From Winogradskyella schleiferi (GTDB lineage Bacteria; Bacteroidota; Bacteroidia; Flavobacteriales; Flavobacteriaceae): DNA of 64,000 nt. Both the position numbers and the translations under genes were made by a program. The notes beneath the pieces were generated by a model. It was not told the origin of the DNA. It did no database searches and saw only the letters and a program-made list of their open reading frames with translations. Below are positions 54,084 through 62,172 of this stretch, piece after piece (position 1 is the stretch's first letter; the number at the start of each line of letters is the position of its first letter). The stretch lies in assembly GCF_013394655.1 (NCBI RefSeq), contig NZ_CP053351.1, forward strand, positions 2,882,501 to 2,946,500. Reading direction: 5' to 3'.

Positions 54084-54506
54084 TTAAGAGGTTACAAATG
54101 GGATATCATGAGATTGCGCCCTAAAAAAAGATTGCTGCAAACTGGCATAGGAGAGCTGGCCATTTTTTAGAATAATACCATCGATCTGATCTAATATTGG
54201 CGAAAAGCAAAAGCATTTGATGTTATCGTAAGATTCATCAGAATTGTCAGCATCAGAAGCTTTAAGATGCTTTTTTAAGGTTTTGGATAATGTATCGTGA
54301 TTTCTTAACCAAAGTAACCAACGCTCCATTTTAAAATATGAGAGTTGTGCCAAATTATCGGCTTTGATTATCGCTTCCCGAACCGTTTCTGTATCTCCGA
54401 TAATGACCATAATGATCATCATCTCTTTTTCTATAAAGGATTTAAAAATTGATTCTGCCAGAGCGGCATCATCCAGTGGAATAATGGTAGTGCGCTTGAG
54501 ATTCAT
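54084..54506 (-). CDS. Unknown 140-aa protein, first gene of the CHAT cluster
   Basis: No signal peptide. MNLKRTTIIPLDDAALAESIFKSFIEKEMMIIMVIIGDTETVREAIIKADNLAQLSYFKMERWLLWLRNHD is compatible with a small alpha/beta protein; a charged linker is followed by CFCFSPILDQIDGIILKNGQLSY. I do not recognise it. It lies 11 bp from the secreted coiled-coil gene and has no gene directly upstream, so it starts the leftward cluster. Confidence 0.6.
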   Translation of the reverse strand: MNLKRTTIIPLDDAALAESIFKSFIEKEMMIIMVIIGDTETVREAIIKADNLAQLSYFKMERWLLWLRNHDTLSKTLKKHLKASDADNSDESYDNIKCFCFSPILDQIDGIILKNGQLSYASLQQSFFRAQSHDIPFVTS

Positions 54507-54963
54507 AGTATATAGATTTAAACATATTTAACTATTTTTCAGCGTTGAATTCAGTTTATAATTTGTCCAAAATTTAGATCATCATCCTATTAAAAGATGA
54601 AAATGATACTTTATAAATGGATTATTTTAAGGCTAAAATAATTTTATAATAAATTCAATATGTAGTTAGATGCTTTACTAGGGATACTAATCAGCGAGCT
54701 AAATTTAGTAAAAAATAACTAATATTCAAACAGTTACAGGACTATTTGTTGTTAAAATTTAAATGTATTGTTGTAAATGAAATGGGAAAAGTGCTATTGA
54801 AATGTTCATATTTGTGTATTAGTATACCATAAATCTGTACAAATTGTGCAGTTGTTATGAGGTAGGTTGACAATGATTAATTTAAACATTTCAACTTTGA
54901 CGATTTTAAGAATTTTTCACAAGAATGATTCTACTAGACTATGTAATTTTCAATAAAGAGATG
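54507..54963. other. Intergenic, no gene; leader of the CHAT cluster
   Basis: AT-rich, with no open frame of note, no repeat of the heptamer type, and no promoter box close to consensus. The cluster promoter must lie here but I cannot point to it. Confidence 0.4.
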
Positions 54964-55779
54964 TCAAACTTTAGACTTTTTGATTTTAATATTTAATGTT
55001 AATCCAGCGATTATGAGTAATATTCCCACCAAACTCCAAAGTGTATAAATTTCCTTAAAATAGACCATACCTATGATTATGGTAAAAATAACTTCAAGAT
55101 ACTTCAAAGGTGCTACCTGATTGGTTTCACCCACTTGCATGGCTTTGGTCATGTATAATTGGGCAAAATATCCAAAGACACCTAAACTTAATAACATTAG
55201 CCATTCTTTTCCTACTGGATTTATCCAATCATTAATGGCTAAGAGTCCACCAATAACTGCTGAAATAATCATAAAATAATTCACTACAACAACTGGATGA
55301 TCATTATTTCCGATTTTTCTAATGGTAATGTAAACCAGTCCTACAAAAACTGCAGAAACTAAAGCAAATACAATTCCCTTAATTTCCAACTCAGTATCAA
55401 ATCCTTTTAAAACTAAAACCCCTAAAAATGCCATCAGAAAAAAGAACCATTGAATGGGTTTTATTTTTTCTTTAAGGAACAATAAGGCAAAAACTGCAGC
55501 AAATATTGGACCTATATACCGAATGGAAACTGCTGTACCCATGGCAATATATTTTATTGACAAAAAGAATAAGGTCATTGAAATGAGACCGAATATACTG
55601 CGCATTACAAGTAAACCTTTTTTATTTCCTACAAAAGAGATTTTATTCTTTAACAAAAATGGGATTGTAAAAAACAATGATCCAATTGATCTAAAAAAGA
55701 CAATTTGATAGACACTAAAACTGTTCAATGATTTTACAAATGCATTCATAAATGTAAATGCTAAAGCACTTATTATCAT
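54964..55779 (-). CDS. DMT-family (EamA) transporter
   Basis: 271 aa with ten membrane helices in two EamA repeats (about 1-130 and 140-268). Motif MGTAVSIRYIGPIFAAVFALLFLKEKIKPIQWFFFLMAFLGVLVLKG in the first and the matching QVAPLKYLEVIFTIIIGMVYFKEIYTLWSLVGILLIIAGL in the second. The family exports small metabolites. The frame continues upstream as KKAIQY without a standard start, so the N-terminus may be six residues longer from a non-ATG codon. The substrate is unknown. Confidence 0.85.
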   Translation of the reverse strand: MIISALAFTFMNAFVKSLNSFSVYQIVFFRSIGSLFFTIPFLLKNKISFVGNKKGLLVMRSIFGLISMTLFFLSIKYIAMGTAVSIRYIGPIFAAVFALLFLKEKIKPIQWFFFLMAFLGVLVLKGFDTELEIKGIVFALVSAVFVGLVYITIRKIGNNDHPVVVVNYFMIISAVIGGLLAINDWINPVGKEWLMLLSLGVFGYFAQLYMTKAMQVGETNQVAPLKYLEVIFTIIIGMVYFKEIYTLWSLVGILLIIAGLTLNIKIKKSKV

Positions 55780-55935
55780 GTATTGTATTGCTTTTTTCAG
55801 AATATAGTTTTTTTTATGTTGATTATTGATTAACGCGCATTAATGACTAAAGGTACATATAAACCGCGTTTATAAATAGAAAATAGCTGCTTCATAATAA
55901 GCTTATATACTTACAAAAGGACCTGCTATAATAAA

Positions 55936-55974
55936 TTAAAAAGGACAACTTAAACTATAAGTTGTCCTTTTTGC
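55936..55974 (-). terminator. Terminator of the T9SS-protein gene
   Basis: AAAAAGGACAACTTA (55938-55952) and TAAGTTGTCCTTTTT (55958-55972) are perfect 15-bp arms with a 5-nt loop, the strongest terminator in the window. Confidence 0.9.
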
Positions 55975-55994
55975 TATTAATCAGTTACAAATTA

Positions 55995-57149
55995 CTATTC
56001 AATTATAATACGTTTAGTTACAGAATTAGAACTTGAATTTACTTTTAATACGTAAATACCACTTGTAATATCTGAAACATCTATGGCGTCATTTACTAAG
56101 TTAGATGATGTAAACACTCTTTTGCCTAAAACAGAATATAATTCAACAGAATCAATTTGAATTTGATCTGCTGATTTAATTGTAATTGTTGTTTTAGCCG
56201 GGTTTGGATATATAGTCAAATTTGAATCGTATGTATTAGCTTCAACTGAAAGCACAACACTATCTGAATCATCAGTCGGATCTACATTTGGTCCAGCAAT
56301 ATTTGAGCTTGGTAATTGACTACCCGCTAATTCGCTTGGTGAACTTTTGGAATCAGTACCCGAAAAATCCCAATTTGGAACAACTGAAGATGAATTAGTT
56401 TGACCACCCATCCAATCAGATGCGCCATCATAACCAGTTGAAACACCTTGTCTAGCTATATAATAAATTCTACTTTCAGAACCGGTATCACTATCATTCA
56501 AACTAATATTTTGAGTGGCTATAGGATCAAAAAAATAAGTATATGCACCATCAGCACCAGGTATAACAATATTTTGTGCAAAATTAATTTGTCCATATCC
56601 ATATGATTGACCTGATGAATCTTCATCATCTAAGTTACTTGTTGAATCATAAATTGTCCAAGAGTTATGAGCACCTGTTGCATCAATAATGCCATCATCA
56701 TCAGTATCAATATCTACACCATCGGGATTTGTTGCAGACAATATTAACATATAAGTAACACTTTGATCCATAAAATCCCCATCATAAGTTGTCACCATAG
56801 TTTCATCGACCATGTTACCGTCAGGATCAATCCCTGTTGCAGTCGCGTATCCACTTGCTACTGTAGCTAAACCTAAGAAACCGTTAACTCCAAAAGATTG
56901 TGTGCTTAAATCTATAACATCCTTTACTTCACCTGGATTTGAACTCCCATCGCCTTCAATACCAATAAAATAAATATTCATTGGAAGACTACCAGAGGTT
57001 GGGCCTCTAAATTCTAAATATTCTTTTCCTTCATCAGTACCAGAAACTGTGGTGATTAATTCGCTAATGTAATAAGGTCCAATGGAATAGGTCTGCGCAT
57101 ACCCTAAAGCGGATATAAATAATAACGCAAAAAGTAATTTTGTTTTCAT
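55995..57149 (-). CDS. Secreted protein with T9SS type A sorting domain
   Basis: 384 aa. Signal peptide MKTKLLFALLFISALGYAQ. The N-terminal region (ISELITTVSGTDEGKEYLEFRGPTSGS) is lamin-tail-like. The middle has DTDDDGIIDATG, a calcium-binding-like Asp motif, and many Asp and Ser. The C-terminal type A sorting domain is complete (about 312-384): LTIYPNPAKTTITIKS, VELYSVLGKRVF, IDVSDITSGIYVLKV, KRIIIE. T9SS moves it to the cell surface or medium. The promoter carries a TTGGTTNACCAA operator (57189-57218). Confidence 0.88.
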   Translation of the reverse strand: MKTKLLFALLFISALGYAQTYSIGPYYISELITTVSGTDEGKEYLEFRGPTSGSLPMNIYFIGIEGDGSSNPGEVKDVIDLSTQSFGVNGFLGLATVASGYATATGIDPDGNMVDETMVTTYDGDFMDQSVTYMLILSATNPDGVDIDTDDDGIIDATGAHNSWTIYDSTSNLDDEDSSGQSYGYGQINFAQNIVIPGADGAYTYFFDPIATQNISLNDSDTGSESRIYYIARQGVSTGYDGASDWMGGQTNSSSVVPNWDFSGTDSKSSPSELAGSQLPSSNIAGPNVDPTDDSDSVVLSVEANTYDSNLTIYPNPAKTTITIKSADQIQIDSVELYSVLGKRVFTSSNLVNDAIDVSDITSGIYVLKVNSSSNSVTKRIIIE

Positions 57150-57188
57150 AATTGTTGTTTTCGAGTGTATTAATAGTTAATTCCTCAA

Positions 57189-57218
57189 CTGGTTAACCAA
57201 TTTGGTTTACCAAATATA
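57189..57218 (-). promoter_or_regulatory. Promoter with paired TTGGTTNACCAA-type operators
   Basis: CTGGTTAACCAA (57189-57200) and TTTGGTTTACCAAA (57201-57214) lie side by side; on the minus strand the box TATATTTG (57211-57218) overlaps the second. It serves the gene starting at 57149. Such TGGT...ACCA palindromes fit GntR/LacI-type sugar regulators and lie where a repressor would block polymerase. Confidence 0.6.
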
Positions 57219-57416
57219 GCAAAGAAGTTTTAAGATAACGTTTGCGAAAATAAACTTATCATAAAAAAGAAAACCTAAGTACCTAATTACAAACATCTAT
57301 TATATAAAACTCGAAGTCATTGTTTGACATTATACATTCACATCTTTTTTTATTGATCCTATTATAAAAATTTATATTATTTAAACCACTTAGTGCTTAA
57401 AAATTAAACAGACTTA

Positions 57417-58481
57417 TGAAAAGAAAATTATTTGTTTCACTCGCGCTCTCCTAATAATTCAAACCATAAATGGACAAGTTATACTAAACGCCAATGGTCC
57501 GGGGAATACCTATGAGGATATTAACACCGTTTTGGCTCCTAGCTATAATGTAATAGAAGTTCCCGACTGTGTACACTCGGAATTTGGTCGTCATATTGAT
57601 GCGTTTTTGATAATGAATTAAATGCTAATGTGTTCCGCTTTTTTGCGCATAAAACTCCAGATAATGATCGTTGCATAAATTTTGACCGGCAACGCACCGA
57701 AATAAAAACTTACAATCAATCACCAGATAATTTAAAGGCGGTTGAAGCGGAAACCGTTGAGTATAAGTGGAAATTTAAGATACCTAGTAATTTTCAGGTG
57801 TCGTCAAACTTTACATATTTGCATCAAATTAAATCCGTAGATGGTGCATTTGCATCAATTCCCATGATAACCTTGACAGCCAGAAAAGCATCTCCAGATC
57901 GTTTGGAATTGAGATATACGCCAACCAATAATCAAAATACCATTCAAACTGCGGAAGTAAATTTGTTTAGAGGGTATTAGGTAGAAGTTACAGAGTTAAT
58001 TACTTATAGAAACACAGGAAGTTATTCAATAATAATTAATCGTACTTCTGACGGTATCACACTTCTAAGCTATTCAAATGCTTCTATGGACATGTGGCAA
58101 GATGGCGCGACTTTTGCCAGACCAAAATGGGGAATTTATAGAAGCCTAAATAACATTGATGACCTACAAGATGAAGCTGCTTTATTCAACAATTTTAGTA
58201 TTGAAGAAATTAATCCATTAGCCAATTCAGATTTAGAATCGCAAGCTAAAATGGTACCACTATTTCCCAATCCGTTAAAAGACTTTGTAACTTTTAATCA
58301 TTTGGAAGCTAAGTCTTATGATGGTATTCAACTATTTGATAGCTCTGGTAAAAAAATAAAGATATCGAATCGATATAAGACGGATACACTCGATGTTACT
58401 GGTTTGGCCTCTGGATTATACTATATTACTTTACTAAAATCCAAGCGACCCATTAAAATCTTGAAATGTATTGTTGACTAA
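57417..58481 (+). pseudogene. Broken secreted polysaccharide lyase gene with T9SS domain
   Basis: Start ATG 57417 gives a signal-like MKRKLFVSLALS and then hits TAA. A frame change near 57450 resumes GQVILNANGPGNTYEDINTVLAPSYNVIEVPDCVHSEFGRHID; a second near 57600 resumes NANVFRFFAHKTPDNDRCINFDRQRTEIKTY; then a TAG at 57978-57980 stands where RGYWVEVTE is expected (TGG to TAG). The rest (WQDGATFARPKWGIYRSLNN, a NFSIEEI end and a type A sorting domain) is intact. The order fits a PF14099-type polysaccharide lyase found with uronate operons. At least three lesions are present. Confidence 0.8.
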
Positions 58482-58496
58482 TTTTCAGAAGTTGAA

Positions 58497-59012
58497 TTAA
58501 CCTTTCAAAACATTTATCAAACTGCTATATGAAAGTTGCTTAATTTCTTCGAGAGGTTGATTTCTATTAATATTAAGTAATTCAATAGGAAATGAATTAT
58601 TTATATAGTGTGATTTTTGTTTATTTTCTGATGAAACGACAATGATGCCATCAATAGAACCATCACTAAGACTCTTAATGTAATTCAATTCTTTAGTGTT
58701 ACAATTAAAAGATTGATATAACAGAATTCTATATCCAAAGTTTTCAGCCGTCTTTTGCAAGTGACACAGTGAATGACTATAGCAGGTTTTAGTAACTTCT
58801 GGTAAAATTACAGCAATAGAACCTGTTTTTTGCATTCGAAGTGAAACAGCATAATTATTAGGAACATAATTATGCTGTTTAGCTATTGTTTTAATTGTGT
58901 CTCGCGTCGCCTTACTAATTTCATGCTTATTATTTAAAGCTTTTGATACCGTGGATATTGAATATCCAGATAGAGATGAAAGTTGTTTAATGGTTACCGC
59001 CGACGCTTTCAA
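58497..59012 (-). CDS. Truncated LacI-family regulator
   Basis: 171 aa from TTG 59012, directly after the eda stop. LacI HTH is intact (VTIKQLSSLSGYSISTVSKALNNKHEISKATRDTIKTIAKQHNYVPNNYAVSLR, about 6-60), followed by the start of the sugar-binding domain up to about residue 130 (SIDGIIVV). A normal LacI is about 340 aa, so half of the effector domain is missing. The final part (QLSYSSLINVLKG) resembles a LacI end, so an internal deletion is possible. Without the effector domain it could still bind DNA. Confidence 0.65.
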   Translation of the reverse strand: MKASAVTIKQLSSLSGYSISTVSKALNNKHEISKATRDTIKTIAKQHNYVPNNYAVSLRMQKTGSIAVILPEVTKTCYSHSLCHLQKTAENFGYRILLYQSFNCNTKELNYIKSLSDGSIDGIIVVSSENKQKSHYINNSFPIELLNINRNQPLEEIKQLSYSSLINVLKG

Positions 59013-59684
59013 TTATTTATATTTTAAGTCACTTATTATACTAAGTGCATTCCTTGTATCGGATTCAATGTTAGCTAAATCATAGTTACCATCTGCACCC
59101 TTTGCTATTAATTTAGAACCCATACCAACGCAAGTTACTCCAGCTTTAAACCAGCCTTCTAAGTTTTCTCTATTTGGAGACACACCACCTGTTGGCATAA
59201 TACTTGTCCAAGGTTGAGGGCCTTTAATAGCCTTAACGAAATCTGGTCCATAAATTCCACCTGGAAAAAGTTTTACAACCTCACAACCCAATTCTTCCGC
59301 TCTACAGATTTCCGTCAAAGAACCACATCCTGGAGACCATGCTACTTTACGTCTATTACAAACTATTGCAATATCTTCTCTTAAAACTGGAGTTACAATA
59401 AAGTTGGCACCCAATGCCATAAAACGCGAAGCAGATGCTGCATCTGTAACAGAGCCAACTCCCATTATCATACCAGGTAATTCTTTAAGTACCCACTTAT
59501 TAAGCTCGCCAAAAACTTCATGAGCAAAATCACCTCTTGCAGTAAATTCCAATAATCGCGCACCACCATCGTATGTCGCTTTGATTACTTTTTTACTAAT
59601 TTCTAAATCTGAGTTATAAAACAATGGCACCATGCCAGTTTCTTTCATAACATTTACCACTTCTATTCTTGTATAATTTGCCAT
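59013..59684 (-). CDS. eda: 2-dehydro-3-deoxy-phosphogluconate (KDPG) aldolase
   Basis: 223 aa. The KDPG/KHG aldolase fold is clear: MVPLFYNSDLEISKKVIKATYDGGARLLEFTARG at about 17-50, MGVGSVTDAASASRFMALGANFIVTPVL at about 74-101, VKLFPGGIYGPDFVKAIKGPQPWTSIMPTGGVSPNRENLEGWF at about 136-178 with the Schiff-base lysine in EVVKLFPG. It cleaves KDPG to pyruvate and glyceraldehyde-3-phosphate, the end of the KDG pathway. Operon: kdgK, PPi-PFK, eda, truncated lacI. Confidence 0.93.
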   Translation of the reverse strand: MANYTRIEVVNVMKETGMVPLFYNSDLEISKKVIKATYDGGARLLEFTARGDFAHEVFGELNKWVLKELPGMIMGVGSVTDAASASRFMALGANFIVTPVLREDIAIVCNRRKVAWSPGCGSLTEICRAEELGCEVVKLFPGGIYGPDFVKAIKGPQPWTSIMPTGGVSPNRENLEGWFKAGVTCVGMGSKLIAKGADGNYDLANIESDTRNALSIISDLKYK

Positions 59685-59687
59685 AAT

Positions 59688-59715
59688 CCTATCCTAAATC
59701 CTTCCCAAGGGAAAG
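59688..59715 (-). repeat. Interspersed hairpin repeat at a ribosome-binding region (copy 2)
   Basis: On the minus strand CTTTCCCTTGGGAAGGATTT is followed by AGGATAGGATT and then the ATG of eda. It matches the copy at 18499-18528 (hairpin, then TTAGGATGGG, then ATG). Confidence 0.6.
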
Positions 59716-59743
59716 ATTTTTTATTTTAATTATTAATATTTAT

Positions 59744-60961
59744 TTAAATCCAATTTAATATTTTTTTGAAATCATAATCTTCAGGGTTCGGTAGGTATTT
59801 TTTTGCTTTTTCATAGTCTTTCTCTTTAATGAAGAATAGATTATCTATAAATAATTGCGCCATATCCGAATTTATATCTACCAATCGTGGTGGGATTTTA
59901 CCATTTTCGTCTTCAAAGTCTTTTAAAAATAAAGGCTTAATGTCTCCACTTGAATTTGCACTGACGATGCAGCCCGTAATGCCTTGATCGTATAATTTTT
60001 TAACGCCAATGCCCAATAACGTGCATAAGGTTAAATCGAAAGCAATAGGATTACAACATCTTAATTCGTAACCCAATTCTACTGGTCTCGATTTTATTTC
60101 CAAACCAATTTCCTTCAACTTAACTTGAAGCAAATAATTAAAAATATGAGATTTACTAACGTTTCCTAATTCAGGATGTCCATGATCGTCATATGTAAAA
60201 TTGATGCCTGAATTGATAATTTCGTCTTCATCCATAAAATGAAAAACTCCTTCACTCACTAAAGCCACACCATATTCTATACCTTGAATCTTACATTTAA
60301 CGATGGAAGATATAATCATATTGATTAACTTATCGAATGTAATGTTCGTTTTGTTAAACATTTCAGGAATAATCATCATTTGAAAATGACATGCCGAAGC
60401 AATTCCAAATGCTAAGTGACCAGCTGAACGTCCCATGGCCGACACCACAAACCAATTTTCACTAGTACGCGCATCTTCATATATCGTATTTCCTATTCTA
60501 ACGCCTTCATCTTTTGCTGTATGAAATCCAAAAGTTGGGTTTCTATCAGGTAAAGGCAAATCGTTATCTATGGTTTTAGGTACATGTATATGAACCACAT
60601 CCAAACTCTGGGTGTGAAGATATTTGGTTAATCTATTGGCAGTAGATGCAGTATCATCACCACCAATAGTGACCAATAATTTTACATTATTGTTCTTGAA
60701 AAAATCAGCTTTAAAATCGCTATCTTTTGGCTTGAATCTACTCATGATTAAGGTAGAACCTCCACGACTAAAAATACGGTCGGCATGATGAAAATCGAAA
60801 ATTTTCACTTCTGGTTCGTCAGATAATAAGCCTTGATAACCATGATGAACACCAATGACTTCATAGCCAACTTTCAAAAATGTCTTGGCTAAAGTGCTTA
60901 TTACGGTATTGATACCAGGAGCAGGACCACCTCCACAAATTATTGCTATTGATTTTTTCAA
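59744..60961 (-). CDS. Phosphofructokinase, pyrophosphate-dependent type
   Basis: 405 aa. PFK motifs: GGGPAPGINTVIS at about 9-21, GGDDTASTANRL at about 100-111, PKTIDNDLPLPDRNPTFGFHTA at about 130-150 and SAMGRSAGHLA at about 173-184. The Asp in GGDD and the Lys in PKTIDND are the two residues that mark PPi-dependent enzymes (ATP forms have Gly at both). It would interconvert fructose-6-P and fructose-1,6-bisP using PPi, in reversible fashion. 17 bp after kdgK. In a KDG operon it may serve gluconeogenesis from GAP. Confidence 0.85.
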   Translation of the reverse strand: MKKSIAIICGGGPAPGINTVISTLAKTFLKVGYEVIGVHHGYQGLLSDEPEVKIFDFHHADRIFSRGGSTLIMSRFKPKDSDFKADFFKNNNVKLLVTIGGDDTASTANRLTKYLHTQSLDVVHIHVPKTIDNDLPLPDRNPTFGFHTAKDEGVRIGNTIYEDARTSENWFVVSAMGRSAGHLAFGIASACHFQMMIIPEMFNKTNITFDKLINMIISSIVKCKIQGIEYGVALVSEGVFHFMDEDEIINSGINFTYDDHGHPELGNVSKSHIFNYLLQVKLKEIGLEIKSRPVELGYELRCCNPIAFDLTLCTLLGIGVKKLYDQGITGCIVSANSSGDIKPLFLKDFEDENGKIPPRLVDINSDMAQLFIDNLFFIKEKDYEKAKKYLPNPEDYDFKKILNWI

Positions 60962-60978
60962 AATTAGAGGGTCTTAAA

Positions 60979-62025
60979 TTATCGTGCTACACGTCCAGAG
61001 GCATCTCCACCCATTAATTTTTCTACTTCAGAAACTGTTACTAAGTTGGCATCACCTTTAATAGTGTGCTTTAAACAGGAGGCAGCAACTGCGAAATCCA
61101 ATGCATTTTGATCATCTTCAGGATATTTCAATAATCCGTAAATTAATCCACCCATAAATGAATCTCCACCACCTACTCTATCTACAATATCAGTGATTTG
61201 ATATTGACGTGTTTCGTACATTTTTTTACCATCGTATAGAACTCCTGCCCAAGTATTATGAGATGCAGAAATAGAACCTCTCAATGTTGTAATTACCTTT
61301 TTAGCTCTTGGGAATTTCTCCATCATTTGCTTACAAACGGATAAAAATGCTTCCGCCTTTACATCGTGTCCGTGCTTGTGAACATCTAAGCCTTCTGGAT
61401 GAATACCAAAGTGCTTTTCAGCATCTTCTTCGTTTCCTAAAACAACATCACAATACGATGTTAATTCAGTCATTATTTTTTCTCTGTGCTTGTCATCACA
61501 AAATGTCCAAAGTTTAGCTCTGTAATTTAAATCCGTAGAAATAGTTACGCCCATATCACTAGCCACTTTTACAGCTTCTAAACATGCATCTGCTGCACCT
61601 TGTGAAATTGCAGGTGTAATACCTGTCCAATGGAACCAAGCTACATCTTTGAATACTGCTTTCCAATCGACCATTCCTGGTTCAATTTCTGAAATTGCAG
61701 AATGTGCTCTATCGTATACGACTTTGGATCCTCGACTAACTGCACCAGTTTCTAAGAAATAAATACCTAATCGGTCTCCTCCATAAATAATTTTATCTAC
61801 TCCAACACCTCTTTTACGCATTTCCATCATGGCACATTCACCAATATCATTTTTTGGCAAACGGGTTACAAAATCTACAGGAACTCCGTAGTTGGCCAAA
61901 GACACAGCTACGTTAGATTCTCCGCCACCATAAATGGCATCAAAATTATTTGCTTGTGAAAATCTTAAAAAACCTTGTGGTGCTAATCTTAGCATAATTT
62001 CTCCAAAAGTGACTACTTTTTTCAT
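60979..62025 (-). CDS. kdgK: 2-dehydro-3-deoxygluconokinase
   Basis: 348 aa, PfkB family. N-terminal VTFGEIMLRLAPQGFLRFSQANNFDAIYGGGESNVAVSLANYGV, then TRLPKNDIGECAMMEMRKRGV at about 54-75. The C-terminal ATP/anion-hole motif is complete: DIVDRVGGGDSFMGGLIYGLL (about 282-302), with the catalytic Asp in GGGDS. It phosphorylates KDG to KDPG. First gene of the leftward operon; the LacI operator copy at 62062-62081 is 37 bp upstream of ATG 62025. Confidence 0.92.
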   Translation of the reverse strand: MKKVVTFGEIMLRLAPQGFLRFSQANNFDAIYGGGESNVAVSLANYGVPVDFVTRLPKNDIGECAMMEMRKRGVGVDKIIYGGDRLGIYFLETGAVSRGSKVVYDRAHSAISEIEPGMVDWKAVFKDVAWFHWTGITPAISQGAADACLEAVKVASDMGVTISTDLNYRAKLWTFCDDKHREKIMTELTSYCDVVLGNEEDAEKHFGIHPEGLDVHKHGHDVKAEAFLSVCKQMMEKFPRAKKVITTLRGSISASHNTWAGVLYDGKKMYETRQYQITDIVDRVGGGDSFMGGLIYGLLKYPEDDQNALDFAVAASCLKHTIKGDANLVTVSEVEKLMGGDASGRVAR

Positions 62026-62061
62026 TCTGAATAGTTGTTTATTTAGTTATAAAATTCTGTT

Positions 62062-62081
62062 TTGCTTAATCGATTAAGCAA
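62062..62081. promoter_or_regulatory. LacI-type operator, kdgK side
   Basis: The perfect 20-bp palindrome TTGCTTAATCGATTAAGCAA, with the central CG typical of LacI-family sites, 37 bp upstream of kdgK. Confidence 0.85.
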
Positions 62082-62135
62082 TTTTTTTAAAAATAAATCA
62101 AAACATATTCGCTTTGATTCTTATCGCTAAAAGAT

Positions 62136-62160
62136 TATATTTGCTTAATCGATTAAGCAA
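62136..62160 (+). promoter_or_regulatory. LacI-gene promoter overlapping the second operator
   Basis: TATATTTG (62136-62143) matches TAnnTTTG. The palindrome TTGCTTAATCGATTAAGCAA (62141-62160) starts inside it, so a bound repressor would block the lacI promoter: autoregulation. Identical over 20 bp to the site at 62062. Confidence 0.8.
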
Positions 62161-62172
62161 ATATATAAAAAC

